Shown here piece by piece: positions 1 to 9,021 of a stretch of 19,410 nt of DNA (the stretch's first letter is position 1; each line of letters begins with the position of its first letter). The stretch is from Fomitopsis serialis (lineage: Eukaryota > Basidiomycota > Agaricomycetes > Polyporales > Fomitopsidaceae), in NCBI RefSeq assembly GCF_022376445.1, contig NW_025955592.1:1-19410 (forward strand), given 5' to 3'. The notes under the pieces were generated by a model that was not told the DNA's origin, made no database searches, and saw nothing but the letters and a program-made list of their open reading frames with translations. The position numbers and the translations under genes are program-made.

Positions 1-468
1 CGACCGAGATCGAACAGGCGCACTTTCTTTTCTTGGCCGCCGGTGAGTAGATGGGAAGTGTTTGGCGACATCGCGACGGTGCGGACGATGTGATTATGAG
101 GGAAGGAATGGAGCGCCTCGCCCGAGTAGGTATCCCAGATCTTGCTAATCGAGTGGCACTGCCGTTCAGCCCCATAACACCCACATAGAAGCGAAGCTGG
201 ACTGCACGTACGCCGTGAAATCTGCGCTTCCGGAAGCGGCACGGGAGGTGTCAGGAGACAGCTTGCTGCTCCATACCGCGCCCTTGTGTCCTATGAAAGT
301 CCCTATCCAGTCGCCCGTCCATTCGCGCAGCATCGGGTTCCCGTCCTTGCAGCTCGAGATGAGCACATACGTGTTGTCGTCTTGCAGGGCGGAGAAGGAG
401 AGGTGGGTGACGGGTCGCGTGTGGCCAGGTGCCACGAGAGGGACGGCTTTCGGCGGGATGAACGACAT
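1..468 (-). CDS. STRAP: STRAP-type WD40 repeat protein, 5' part only
   Basis: N-terminal half of a serine/threonine kinase receptor-associated protein (STRAP/UNRIP family), a seven-bladed WD40 propeller. In animals it binds the SMN complex and the RNA-binding protein Unr; the fungal role is less defined. Exon 1 runs 468..208 (87 residues) from an ATG in the context AGCAATGTCGTTC. It contains the family signatures GHTRPVTHLSFS, LISSCKDGNPMLR, GDWIGTFIGHKGAVW and SADFTAY. Intron 207..141 (67 nt, GTGCAG...AAG, phase 0) is followed by exon 2, 140..1, which encodes IWDTYSGEALHSFPHN, then TGGQEKKVRLFDLG, where the window ends. Blades 1 to about 2.5 are present; the remainder lies outside the window. 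Longer reading frames upstream of this ATG lack similarity and are probably 5' UTR. Family assignment is confident. Confidence 0.9.
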
Positions 469-2172
469 TGCTGGGCAAAATGGGGATTGAGTTAGGTGGA
501 AGGAGATCGTACAACGTGGGCGTGATGAAAGTCGTGATACAGGCGCACCGCGCACTGCTGGGTCGAGGTCGAGGAGGCTGGTCGAGTGGTGGGCTGCAAC
601 GCGCTTCAAAACCGGCAGTGGCCTGTCTGATGCACGTGCCCGGCGCCACCGCCTCTGTGCTGCACTTGTTCGTCGCGTTCTGCTCGAGTTGCCTGCGCTC
701 CTCCATTCAGTGTCCCTGGCGGTCTGCTGCAGCATCTGCTTGTGCATAGGGGCTGGCGACTTCTTGCCTATGCCTCTCCGAGAAAGTCCTTTGGGGTGCG
801 ACTAACAGTAGCTGAAGTCGTCTTCTTTATCCCGCGTATCAGAACCAGCCTGAGCGTAGCGGCCACTTCACGTACGTACAACTTGAAGAAGCACTACTGC
901 TCTATAATTGCAGGACTGCGGGCGTTTGTGATTGCTCATGGACCGCAGGAGCCTCCGCGATATCGCGTCGTCTTTGCATGACTCTACGCATGCTTTGTTA
1001 TCTTCAGTGCTCACGACACACTACACGAAGGAGGTCCCGGAGAAAACTGCGTCGGTTTCATTGCTTGTGGGCAGCAAGCCGCTGGACGCAACAATGAAAT
1101 CACCGTCCAGTGCTTCGAGAACCATTGGCATTGTGCCTACTACTACCTGGGTGGCTGCCAATGGCTGCCAGCCCACATCATGGGTTATGAACGCGTGTGA
1201 GTACCATTATCCTACTGCGACTTTCCTCCTCCCGACTATACTTCGAAGGATCCTACCGAACCTTGTGCGTGCCAATCTTGTAGGGTTTTCAGGTCTGTGT
1301 GGCAAACAGCACAACGGGTTGTCCGTGGACACTGGGAGCGTCATGGTACGCGTTTAGAAGTCACTGGAGCCTGCCGTACGTCTTAGCCGCTGTCAACGGT
1401 GGGATAAACGCTCCCAGGCGATGAGACCATGTGGAGTCTAGTGTTCTGGATATCGACAGGTGGTACTCATTGCCTCACCGCTCGATGTATGTCGAAAGAG
1501 GCACACCCTTTGGGGAGAATGTTGACCTGTGGCTGACCGTGGCCACAGTGGCTGAGGATGGCGATCACAGTGGCCGTTCGGGCTGTGTCCCTGGACGGAA
1601 CCGCACTACACCCGCATTGGCACGGCAATCACGGGCTTGGCGCGGGTATGGCGACGCCAGTGAGTGCCGGCGCTTCCCTCGGCATTCAGTTGCGCCTTCT
1701 CCCGCCAGAGCGCCCTGATCGAAGGCGGGCGGCGGTGTGGGGAAGCGCGTCAAGGAGCACACGTGACCGCGATGGTGGCGCAAAAGCTCGCCATGTCCGC
1801 CGTGATGGCGTGCTCCGGGAGGACGGCTGTTGAGGAAAACATCCTGGGCGGCCTCGCGGTCCAAACCCGTGTCCTCAATTCCGAATAATGATCAACGACA
1901 CGAGCTACCGCGTTCTGAGCCATATAGCGGCGACTCAGCTGCGAACAGCCCGCCGTGCCCCAGCCCAACCCTCCGTCGTGGAACCGGTGGTCCTTGGGTG
2001 TCCCCGCCAGTGCTACTTACCGCCTCGCCTCGCGATCGCGTGCGATAATTTGTCATTACCCTGGCCTGGCAGAACGGAATACCTGCGCCAAATTGCGCGC
2101 TCCAACCTCTTTTAAACCGAAAGGCGCCCCATACTGCGCCTCGCTCCCTCGTCCCGCCTCTACTTCTTTGCC
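469..2172. other. 1.7-kb gene-poor interval between divergent STRAP and sulfate permease
   Basis: This stretch must hold the promoters and 5' leaders of the divergent STRAP (minus) and sulfate permease (plus) genes, but is much longer than the other spacers here. The open frames in it (for example 932-1357 plus and 1431-1718 plus) show no recognisable domains. A GC-rich patch at about 1550-1880 is open in several frames on both strands, which is what GC-rich non-coding or degenerate DNA does. I see no convincing splice-site-linked gene, tRNA or transposon ends. Confidence 0.6.
1760..1766. promoter_or_regulatory. E-box CACGTGA, possible Cbf1/bHLH-type site
   Basis: CACGTGA lies about 410 bp upstream of the sulfate permease ATG. 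In Saccharomyces, Cbf1 binds TCACGTG-type sites and controls sulfur-assimilation genes. A six-base palindrome is expected several times by chance in 19 kb, and basidiomycete sulfur regulation may differ, so this is only a candidate. Confidence 0.2.
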
Positions 2173-4897
2173 ATGCTCACAGAAGCGAAGAACGTAGCCA
2201 CAAAAGCGGCGAAACGCGCCGTCGGTCACCCCAAAGATCCTGTTCCCGTGGTGACCGTCGACCATTGGGTCCGTCGTCTGTCCCCGGACCCGAAACGAGA
2301 GGTGTGTACCGCTCTTCGATCACCTCCCGCGAAGCACTGATCGCGCCTTACAGGCCCTCGACTACCTACGGAGTCTGTTCCCCATATTCGGCTGGATCAC
2401 CAGATACAGTATGTCGTCCGGACGTCATTTACATCGCCTTCATTGAATATTATTGTGACCTAGATCTCGGCTGGTTAACGGAGATGTCATCGCTGGCCTC
2501 ACCGTCGGTATTGTCGCCGTTCCCCAGAGCATGTCCTACGCTAAGGTTGGTCCCACATACTATATTCTGAATCACGGCTTCTCACTGACTATATATAGCT
2601 CGCGACACTCCCTGCCGAATACGGGCTCTATTCCACCTTTGTCGGCACTCTGGTCTACTCGGTAAGTCACCCATACCAGCTGAGTCTTACAGACCATCCT
2701 GAGAAGTGTGCAGCTCTTCGCGACGTCCAAGGATGTCTCGATCGGTCCGGTTGCCGTCATGTCGCTGACAGTCTCGCAAATTATCGCCTATGTCAACGAC
2801 CATCATCCAGGCGTTTGGGCGTCGACGCAAATCGCGACCACTCTCGCGTTCATCTGCGGCTTCATTGTTCTGGGCCTCGGTATTCTTCGGCTCGGGTGGA
2901 TCGTCGAGTTCATTCCCGCACCTGCTGTCAGTGGGTACATGACTGGCTCCGCCATCAATATCGTCGCTGGTCAAGTTCCTGGCCTGCTCGGCTTGACAGG
3001 TTTCAAGTGAGTCTATCGTATACGATGCAGTTTATCAATCCTCATGTTTTCATTAGCACTCGTGCAGCCCCATACCGGGTCATCATCGACACGCTTAAAC
3101 ATCTACCGCAGACCAAGCTGGATGCCGCCTTCGGGATCACCGGTCTGGTGTGCTTGTATCTGATCCGCTTCGCGTGCGTGTACTTCACAAAGCGGCTCCC
3201 GCATCGACGTATGTGCATCGTCTGCTGTTCGCTTTGCCACATGGGCTTACGTTGTTTCTTAGAGCGACTGTTCTTCTTCATATCGGTCTTCAGGAACGCC
3301 TTCGTGATCATCATTCTTACGATTGCGTCCTGGCTGTTCACCCGGCATCGGGAGACGAAGGCTGGCAAATACCCGATCAGTATTTTGGGAAACGTTCCTC
3401 GGGGCTTCCAGCACCTCGGCGCTCCGAAGATCGAGAAGGACCTCGTTACCGCACTGGCCAGCGAGCTCCCAGTCGCTACCATCATCCTGGTGCTCGAGCA
3501 CATCGCCATTTCGAGATGTAAGGCGTATGTTCCATCTCTAGCATGAAATGATGTCTGACATGCTGTCCAACAGCCTTCGGCCGTGTCAACGGATATAAAA
3601 TCAATCCCAACCAGGAGCTCATCGCCATCGGCGTGACAAACACCATCGGTACGCTCTTCGGCGCGTACCCTGCTACTGGTTCGTTCTCCCGCTCTGCCCT
3701 GTCCTCCAAGTCAGGAGTGCGCACCCCGGCAGCGGGTATACTCTCCTCGATGGTGGTCCTCGTCGCGCTCTACGGCCTGACTCCCGCCTTCTACTGGATC
3801 CCGAACGCGGGTCTTTCCGCGGTCATCATCCACGCCGTCGCCGATCTGGTCGCGTCTCCGCGCCAAGTCTACCACTACTGGCGCGTGTCGCCTCTTGAGT
3901 TCATCATCTGGGCTGCGTCTGTCCTGGTCACCGTCTTCTCGACCATCGAAGACGGTATCTACACCGCCATCGCGACCTCCGCCGCCCTGCTCCTCGTGCG
4001 CCTCGCGCGGCCTCGCGGCTACTTCCTGGGCAAGGTGAAGGTCCGCGGCAGCGAGAAGTCGGACGCGGAGTCGCGCGACGTCTACGTGCCGCTCAACCCG
4101 AAGCCGTCGCTCTTGAAGGCTGGCGTGAAGGTCGCGCCGCCCGCCCCGGGCGTCATCGTGTACCGCTTCGAGGAGAGCGTCCTGTACCCAAACGCGGCGT
4201 TGCTCAACACCGTCATCGTGGACTACGTCAAGGAGAACATGCGCCGCGGCAGGGACATCAGCGCGATCAAGCTCAGCGACCGGTCATGGAACGATCCTGG
4301 CCCTCGAAACGGTGGAGATGAGAACGCGGAGAACCTGAAGAGACCCACGTTGCACGCCATCGTCTTCGATTTCTCTGGAGTGTACGTTTTTTCCTTACCT
4401 ATATTTCGACGCCGTCGCTCATCGTCACTTGTAGCTCGCAGATCGATACCACCGCAATACAGGCTCTGATCGACACGAGAACAGAAGTGGAGAGATGGGC
4501 GGACCGGCCGATCGAGTTCCACTTCGCGACCATCCTTTCGCCCTGGGTCCGTCGCGCGCTCATCGCCGGAGGCTTTGGCACCGGTGCCCGCAATTCGAGC
4601 GTGCCTCGAGAGATCGCCGCCGTCGTCCCCTACCGCGGTGGCCAGGCCCTTGATCGTGTGGACAAACCCGAACAAGATGAGGAGGCCCGCCTTCCGATCG
4701 CCGAGGAGGAGCGCAAGTTTGAAGAGGAGACGTCACCGTTGGACCTCGAGGACACGCCCTTCATCCACTTCGACCTCATCAGCGCTGTTCGCTCCGCCGA
4801 GGCAGGCTTGCTGGCGCAGCCCGTGCAGACGTCCCGGTCGAGTACGTCGACCCTTTGCAGTAAACAGAAGGCGGAGATTGAGGAGCGCGACGCGTAG
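2173..4897 (+). CDS. SulP/SLC26 sulfate permease (SUL1/SUL2-like), one apparent frameshift
   Basis: Plasma-membrane high-affinity sulfate:proton symporter, the entry step of sulfur assimilation. Nine exons: 2173-2301, 2354-2408, 2464-2545, 2599-2661, 2714-3006, 3057-3208, 3263-3517, 3574-4381, 4435-4897; introns are 50-56 nt. About 766 residues expected. Family motifs in order: YLRSLFPIFGWITRYN, GDVIAGLTVGIVAVPQSMSY, LPAEYGLYSTFVGTLVY, FATSKDVSIGPVAVMSL, FIPAPAVSGYMTGSAINI, NTRAAPYRVIIDTLKHLP, then NPNQELIAIGVTN and AYPATGSFSRSALSSKSGVR. A cytoplasmic STAS domain (about residues 530-675) carries VFDFSGVSQIDTTAIQAL, split by intron 8. At 2475-2480 the reading frame slips: exon 3 begins NLGWL in one frame and GDVIAG continues in another, as if one A were missing from an AAA run. 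Read as given, the protein would end soon after residue 65. The final 90 residues are acidic and variable. Confidence 0.9.
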
Positions 4898-5254
4898 TTG
4901 TAGGTTGCACCGCTCCCGCTGGGTTTAATGTGATGACTTGATGACTAGTTGGTGTATAATCATGATGTTGCTGCACACACTATAGCATTAGATGCATGAC
5001 GCTCATAAGGAGCTGTACGATAGTTTAAAGTTACTGACAGTGCCATTCGAGCCCATGTATACCATAATAACATACAAAAGTACTTGCCTTAACGTGAACT
5101 TGCGTTGAGAATGCCTGCGATTCCGAAGTCAGTGCGAGGTCTGAACGAACGGAGCCGATTTCCTTTTTTGGACACGGGTTGTTAACCTTCGATCACTTCA
5201 CACGGCGCGAGGTCTCCGCGTCACCCTGCGCTCAGACTGCGACGAACCACCTCC
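4898..5254. other. Tandem spacer, permease 3' end to TACO1 5' end
   Basis: AT-richer DNA holding the sulfate permease 3' UTR and, in its last part, the promoter and leader of the YebC-family gene. I see no gene, strong repeat or hairpin. Confidence 0.6.
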
Positions 5255-6414
5255 ATGAATCTCTTGCGACTGTCCTCGCGGCTTGTACTGGGCGTAGCTA
5301 CTCGGAGACCACTCCACACTTCCTGTGTTTGCGCTTCAGGACATAACAAAGTCAGTGTATGGTCCTCCAACCCTGGCAGTTTAGTGAACTGACCGAAACG
5401 TCACGCAGTGGTCGAAAATCAAAGGAGTAAAGGGTGTCATGGACCGCGAAAGAGGAAAGATACATAGCAAAGCGAACAAGGTCCGTCTTCACGCGTAGTG
5501 CTTTGTCGATGCGTCCAGCTGAACCTGCCACGCAGGATATAGCGATCGCGGTGCGAAGTACGCCTGTTTGCCCTCATTCCCGTCGTTGAACTGTGGTTCC
5601 AATCTCCTTCGTATGGTAGCGGGAGGGAGCCTTGACCCCGAGACGAATCTGACACTGGCTGCGGTACTGCAGAGGTTGAAGGCACAAGGCGTGCCGAAGG
5701 AGCTTGTCGAGAACGCTCTCAAAAGGGCTGCTGGTGGAGGGGAAAGGGGAGACCAGCAGCTGGTCTATGAGGCTATAGCGCCTGGATCCGTCGGGTTGAT
5801 CATGTATGTCCATCCGCCACTCTCTTGTCGAAGCCCTTACACCGACTCCGCGTAGAGAATGCCAAACGGACAATGTGACCCGGGCCATGCACAAGGTGCG
5901 CAATGTACTCACGACAAATAGGTACGCCTTGGCAACTATTGTTGTTGATGCCACGATGTTGACTGTAGCCTAGCGCACGTCTCGCACCAGTCAAGTTTAT
6001 GTTCACTCGGCAAGGTCTCGTGAAGGTGGCACTGGAACATGACGGGTCATACGCAGAACTGCTTGAGCCTCTCATCGAGAAGATGATAGATGCAGGTGCC
6101 GAGGACTTCGTGGAGTCAGTACCAGAAGAGGGCGATGCGGAGGTTACTGTAAGTGCTCCTCGACTGGCTTCAGGGCTTGTAGCTAACCCGTACTTCAGTT
6201 CACCTGCCAGCCAGAAGACCTCAACAAGTTGACCTCAGTGGCCACGAAGACGGGTATGTGCAAGGAGCTCCTGAGCAGTGACCTCGTATATAGTCCTGTA
6301 GAGAAGACTGCAGACTTAGACGAGGACACTGTTCGAAAGGTGAAGCGGATTGTCGAGGTACTCGAGGAGAGAGTTGATGATGTGCTCAAAGTATGGACTA
6401 CACTAGACCATTAA
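5255..6414 (+). CDS. TACO1: TACO1/YebC-family mitochondrial translation factor
   Basis: YebC/PmpR/TACO1 family protein. In mammals TACO1 supports mitochondrial translation of COX1; the yeast relative is Dpc29. Seven exons: 5255-5350, 5409-5480, 5536-5557 (only 22 nt), 5620-5803, 5856-5921, 5974-6148, 6199-6414, giving 276 residues. The N-terminus, MNLLRLSSRLVLGVATRRPL, is rich in Arg and Ser and free of acids, as in a mitochondrial presequence. Then come the family hallmarks SGHNKWSKIKGVKG, RERGKIHSKANKDIAIAVR, TGGSLDPETNLTLAAVLQR, GVPKELVENALKRAAG, ECQTDNVTRAMHKVRNVL, PVKFMFTRQGLVKVALE and AGAEDFVES. The C-terminal domain ends in a helix-rich DLDEDTVRKVKRIVEVLEER. Introns are 50-62 nt and all junctions keep frame, so this copy looks intact. 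Length is close to family average. Confidence 0.92.
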
Positions 6415-6786
6415 TGATTCACTGGATGCTGTCGTTCTGTGCTGGAGGGATAGCTGATCATAGTGGCGACCGTTCCACTCCGTATTCGCGATGAAGGGGA
6501 TTTGTTATAAGTAAGGTACTGATCACTTATCATGCCATTGCGAGGTGTGTCCACACCATCATAATATGTACATTGCTACCAATACGATCAATTCAAACAC
6601 AGCAGAAACTGTAAAACAATGCGACGACAGAGCAGAGAGCGTGAATACATCCAAGCGATATGATACAACATTGACGATGTGAGAGGAGTGCGTAACTGTG
6701 TCCGTCGTGATACATGACAACCTCCGTTCTTCAGCGCATTACGCAGAGACAAGCAGGTCGCCTGGAATACCTCATCGAGCGAGGAC
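6415..6786. other. Convergent 3' spacer, TACO1 and NYN gene
   Basis: Short intergenic segment between two converging genes, AT-richer than the flanking exons. It should contain both 3' UTRs. I see no reading frame with recognisable content and no strong terminator-like structure. Confidence 0.6.
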
Positions 6787-8753
6787 TCACAGAGAGGCCT
6801 GGCCAATCCAGTCCGGGTGGAGTTTCATCCACGCGTAGCCCTGACTGCCACCCATCGTTACCAATCCGCGCTCTTCCGCTTCGGTGGAGAAAGCCTTGAA
6901 GTTCGGGAAGCCAGCGTTCTTGTACTCGTTCCTGTGTCGTTGGGACAACAGAACGGCGACGGTGGACCGCAGTAGCTCTGGCTTCGCCGTGGTCTGGTGC
7001 AGCTCCTCCATTGCGCGCACGAGGTTCGCGAAGTGCGGCTCCAACCAGGAAAGGGCAGTAGCGGGTGCAGGGTCAGAGCTGGATGTCGGGGAAGGGCCCG
7101 GGAGAGAGGGCGCCCCACTCGAGGGCGATGAACGTGCACTCAGTGTTGTAAGCAAGGTACGAGCGGCGTTAGCGCGCGTGGTGTTGGGGGGCTGGTACAC
7201 GGGTGACGGTATGTTATCAAGCACGGGCGCAGTGCCATCTGAGCCAGGCGCGTGTTGGGACGGGTCATCTCGGATGCCAATGCGTGATGCTGAATCCACA
7301 TCGGAAAGAGCCTCGCTGGCAGGACAAAGCATGTCCATCACGGTACGCGGACGCTCTGCTACTGGCGCAGCCATGGCCACGGATGGCGGATCTGACAGGC
7401 TGGATGCTTGCGCGGGAGCGACAGGCGGGACGGGAAAAGCATCGCCACCTCTGAAGAGAGCCTTCACCTCGACCGGCGAGAGAGAAGAACGGCGTGGAAC
7501 GGCGGCGGCATCTTTGCTTGGTCCTGCACACGGGACTTCAGGAATGGCAGGTGTGCCCGTCAATTTCACCCGGGCCGGCCACTGCTCATCCGCCTTGCTC
7601 TCCTCCACAGGCGTGACAGAGATGTATGGCTAGTAGTTGTACGTCAGAAGCAGTCTCATAGATCATTATGAAGAGTCAAACTTACCGATGGAGAGCTGTT
7701 CGAAGGCGTCCGGCTACTGCTGAGGTTCTTGAGATGAAGGTTCAGATCGGCAATGTCTGGCCCAGAATCGCCAAGATCGATGGTCTCGTCAGGCATGATC
7801 TTCGACACCAGTCTTGTAGAGCTCGGCTCGGATGATGGGGTAGGTAGGCCTATATGAGTCGGCCCCTGGGGACGCAGCAGGCTACCGCCTGATCCCGCTG
7901 TGTCGGGCGTATCGCTTCCATCTGGTGTCCATGCTGCCTGCAGAGGCGTGGTCGGCGCACGTGGACTTCTGGTGTACACTGGGGTCTGCAAAGGTTCGAT
8001 GGTAGGCCGTTGCTGGAGAGGGTCGCGGAAGGAAAGGCGACGCGAGGATTTGGGTGCGAGGGGCGAAGCTTGAGCAAGCGTCGAGTTGACGGATGATTGC
8101 GCTCTCCTGTGCCCGGAACGCGGCTGGTCTCCAGGGGTAGGAAGACCCGAAGCGGGCTTCTCCTTCCCGAGGATGTCAGTGCCCCAGTCGAGAACAGCAG
8201 TTGCCTGCGATCTGAGGCTGTTGTGTGTCGAATGCGGTGCAACGAGGACAACACGGTATCGTCGGAGGCGCAGCACCGACACTGCGTATACAAAGTCTCT
8301 GTCTCCGGAGATGAGGACGATGGTCGCTGGGGCCGGAGTGTCCAATGCGTAAGTAAGCATGTCCACTAAGTCGGGTACAGATCGCTAGGTTAGGATGGAA
8401 GACGAGGCTGCGAAGCATGAAGCACCGACCAATCATCATCTTATCGGCAACATCCTTCCTTCCATTATGCGGGCAGTCGGTGAGAGACACACCACATGAC
8501 TGTAACTCGGACCGTAGGATGGTAGACTTTGGTGACTGTTCGGAGAGTTCCAGGTAGGCTTTGAAGAGCTTCACGCTTCCATAGGTATGTGCAATCTCGC
8601 GAATATTGTTGACGATGTCATAGCCGGTCATACTGCTCGACGGGCAGCAGTTCTCTGTAACACGTAAACTCGAGATCAGCACTTCTCGGGCCCGGAGGTG
8701 CCGTGGGACACACCGTAGTCCCAAAATATGGCGACATGTTCGTCGTCCGACAT
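6787..8753 (-). CDS. NYN-domain (PIN-like) putative RNase with C-terminal LOTUS/OST-HTH-like region
   Basis: Four exons: 8753-8714, 8654-8430, 8365-7686, 7629-6787; introns 59, 64 and 56 nt; 595 residues. The N-terminal NYN domain (about 6-140) belongs to the MARF1/limkain-b1 type of PIN-like nuclease fold. It keeps IFWDYENC (D12, E14), KDVADKMMIVDM (D81, D84, D90) and LISGDRDF (D110, D112), the acidic set expected for metal binding, followed by LRLRRYRVVLVAP. A long Pro/Ser/Thr-rich linker of roughly 350 residues follows, likely disordered. The last 80 residues are ordered again: LLRSTVAVLLSQRHRNEY, then GFPNFKAFSTEAEERGLVTM and GYAWMKLHP. That pattern resembles an OST-HTH/LOTUS winged helix; this part is inference. 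Probable role: RNA cleavage or RNA-granule regulation. It is transcribed away from glucosidase I. A short first exon splitting the WDY|EN motif is unusual but well supported. Confidence 0.85.
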
Positions 8754-9021
8754 AAAGACGGTGGAGGGAAGAGAATGTAACGAGCGGGAGCCGCAGAGAG
8801 CGCGGCTGTGGATGGAGGCCTGGAGGAAGGAGCATGGGTATGAGCCATGTTTATAGCTGCGCGGGCGCCAGCGCTAACGCACGGCAGCCTGACAGTCGCG
8901 CGTCTGTTCTTAAACACCTGCCTTTTCGGGCGATTGACCGGGCGGCGCGTCGCGACGGTGGCGGACACGATCACCTGCAGGCGCCCGCCACGTTCTCCGT
9001 ACGCGTCGACCTCCGCTGGCA
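8754..9021. promoter_or_regulatory. Divergent promoter between NYN protein and glucosidase I
   Basis: Only 268 bp separate the two start codons, so both promoters and leaders must share this GC-rich segment. A weak TTTATA-like stretch lies near 8850. No other element can be assigned with confidence. Confidence 0.5.

Noticed and set aside
166..747. Upstream extension of the STRAP frame to position 747
   Set aside because: The extra 93 residues are Arg/Ser-rich without similarity, whereas family members begin close to the Met at 468.
1615..1626. HWHG codons in a plus-strand frame, like a laccase copper motif
   Set aside because: The surrounding residues do not match laccase signature L1 or any multicopper oxidase order, and no other copper motifs occur nearby. 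Four residues can arise by chance.
6884..7633. 249-codon plus-strand open frame
   Set aside because: It is the antisense shadow of the Pro/Ser-rich last exon of the NYN gene, and its residues show low-complexity mirror composition only.
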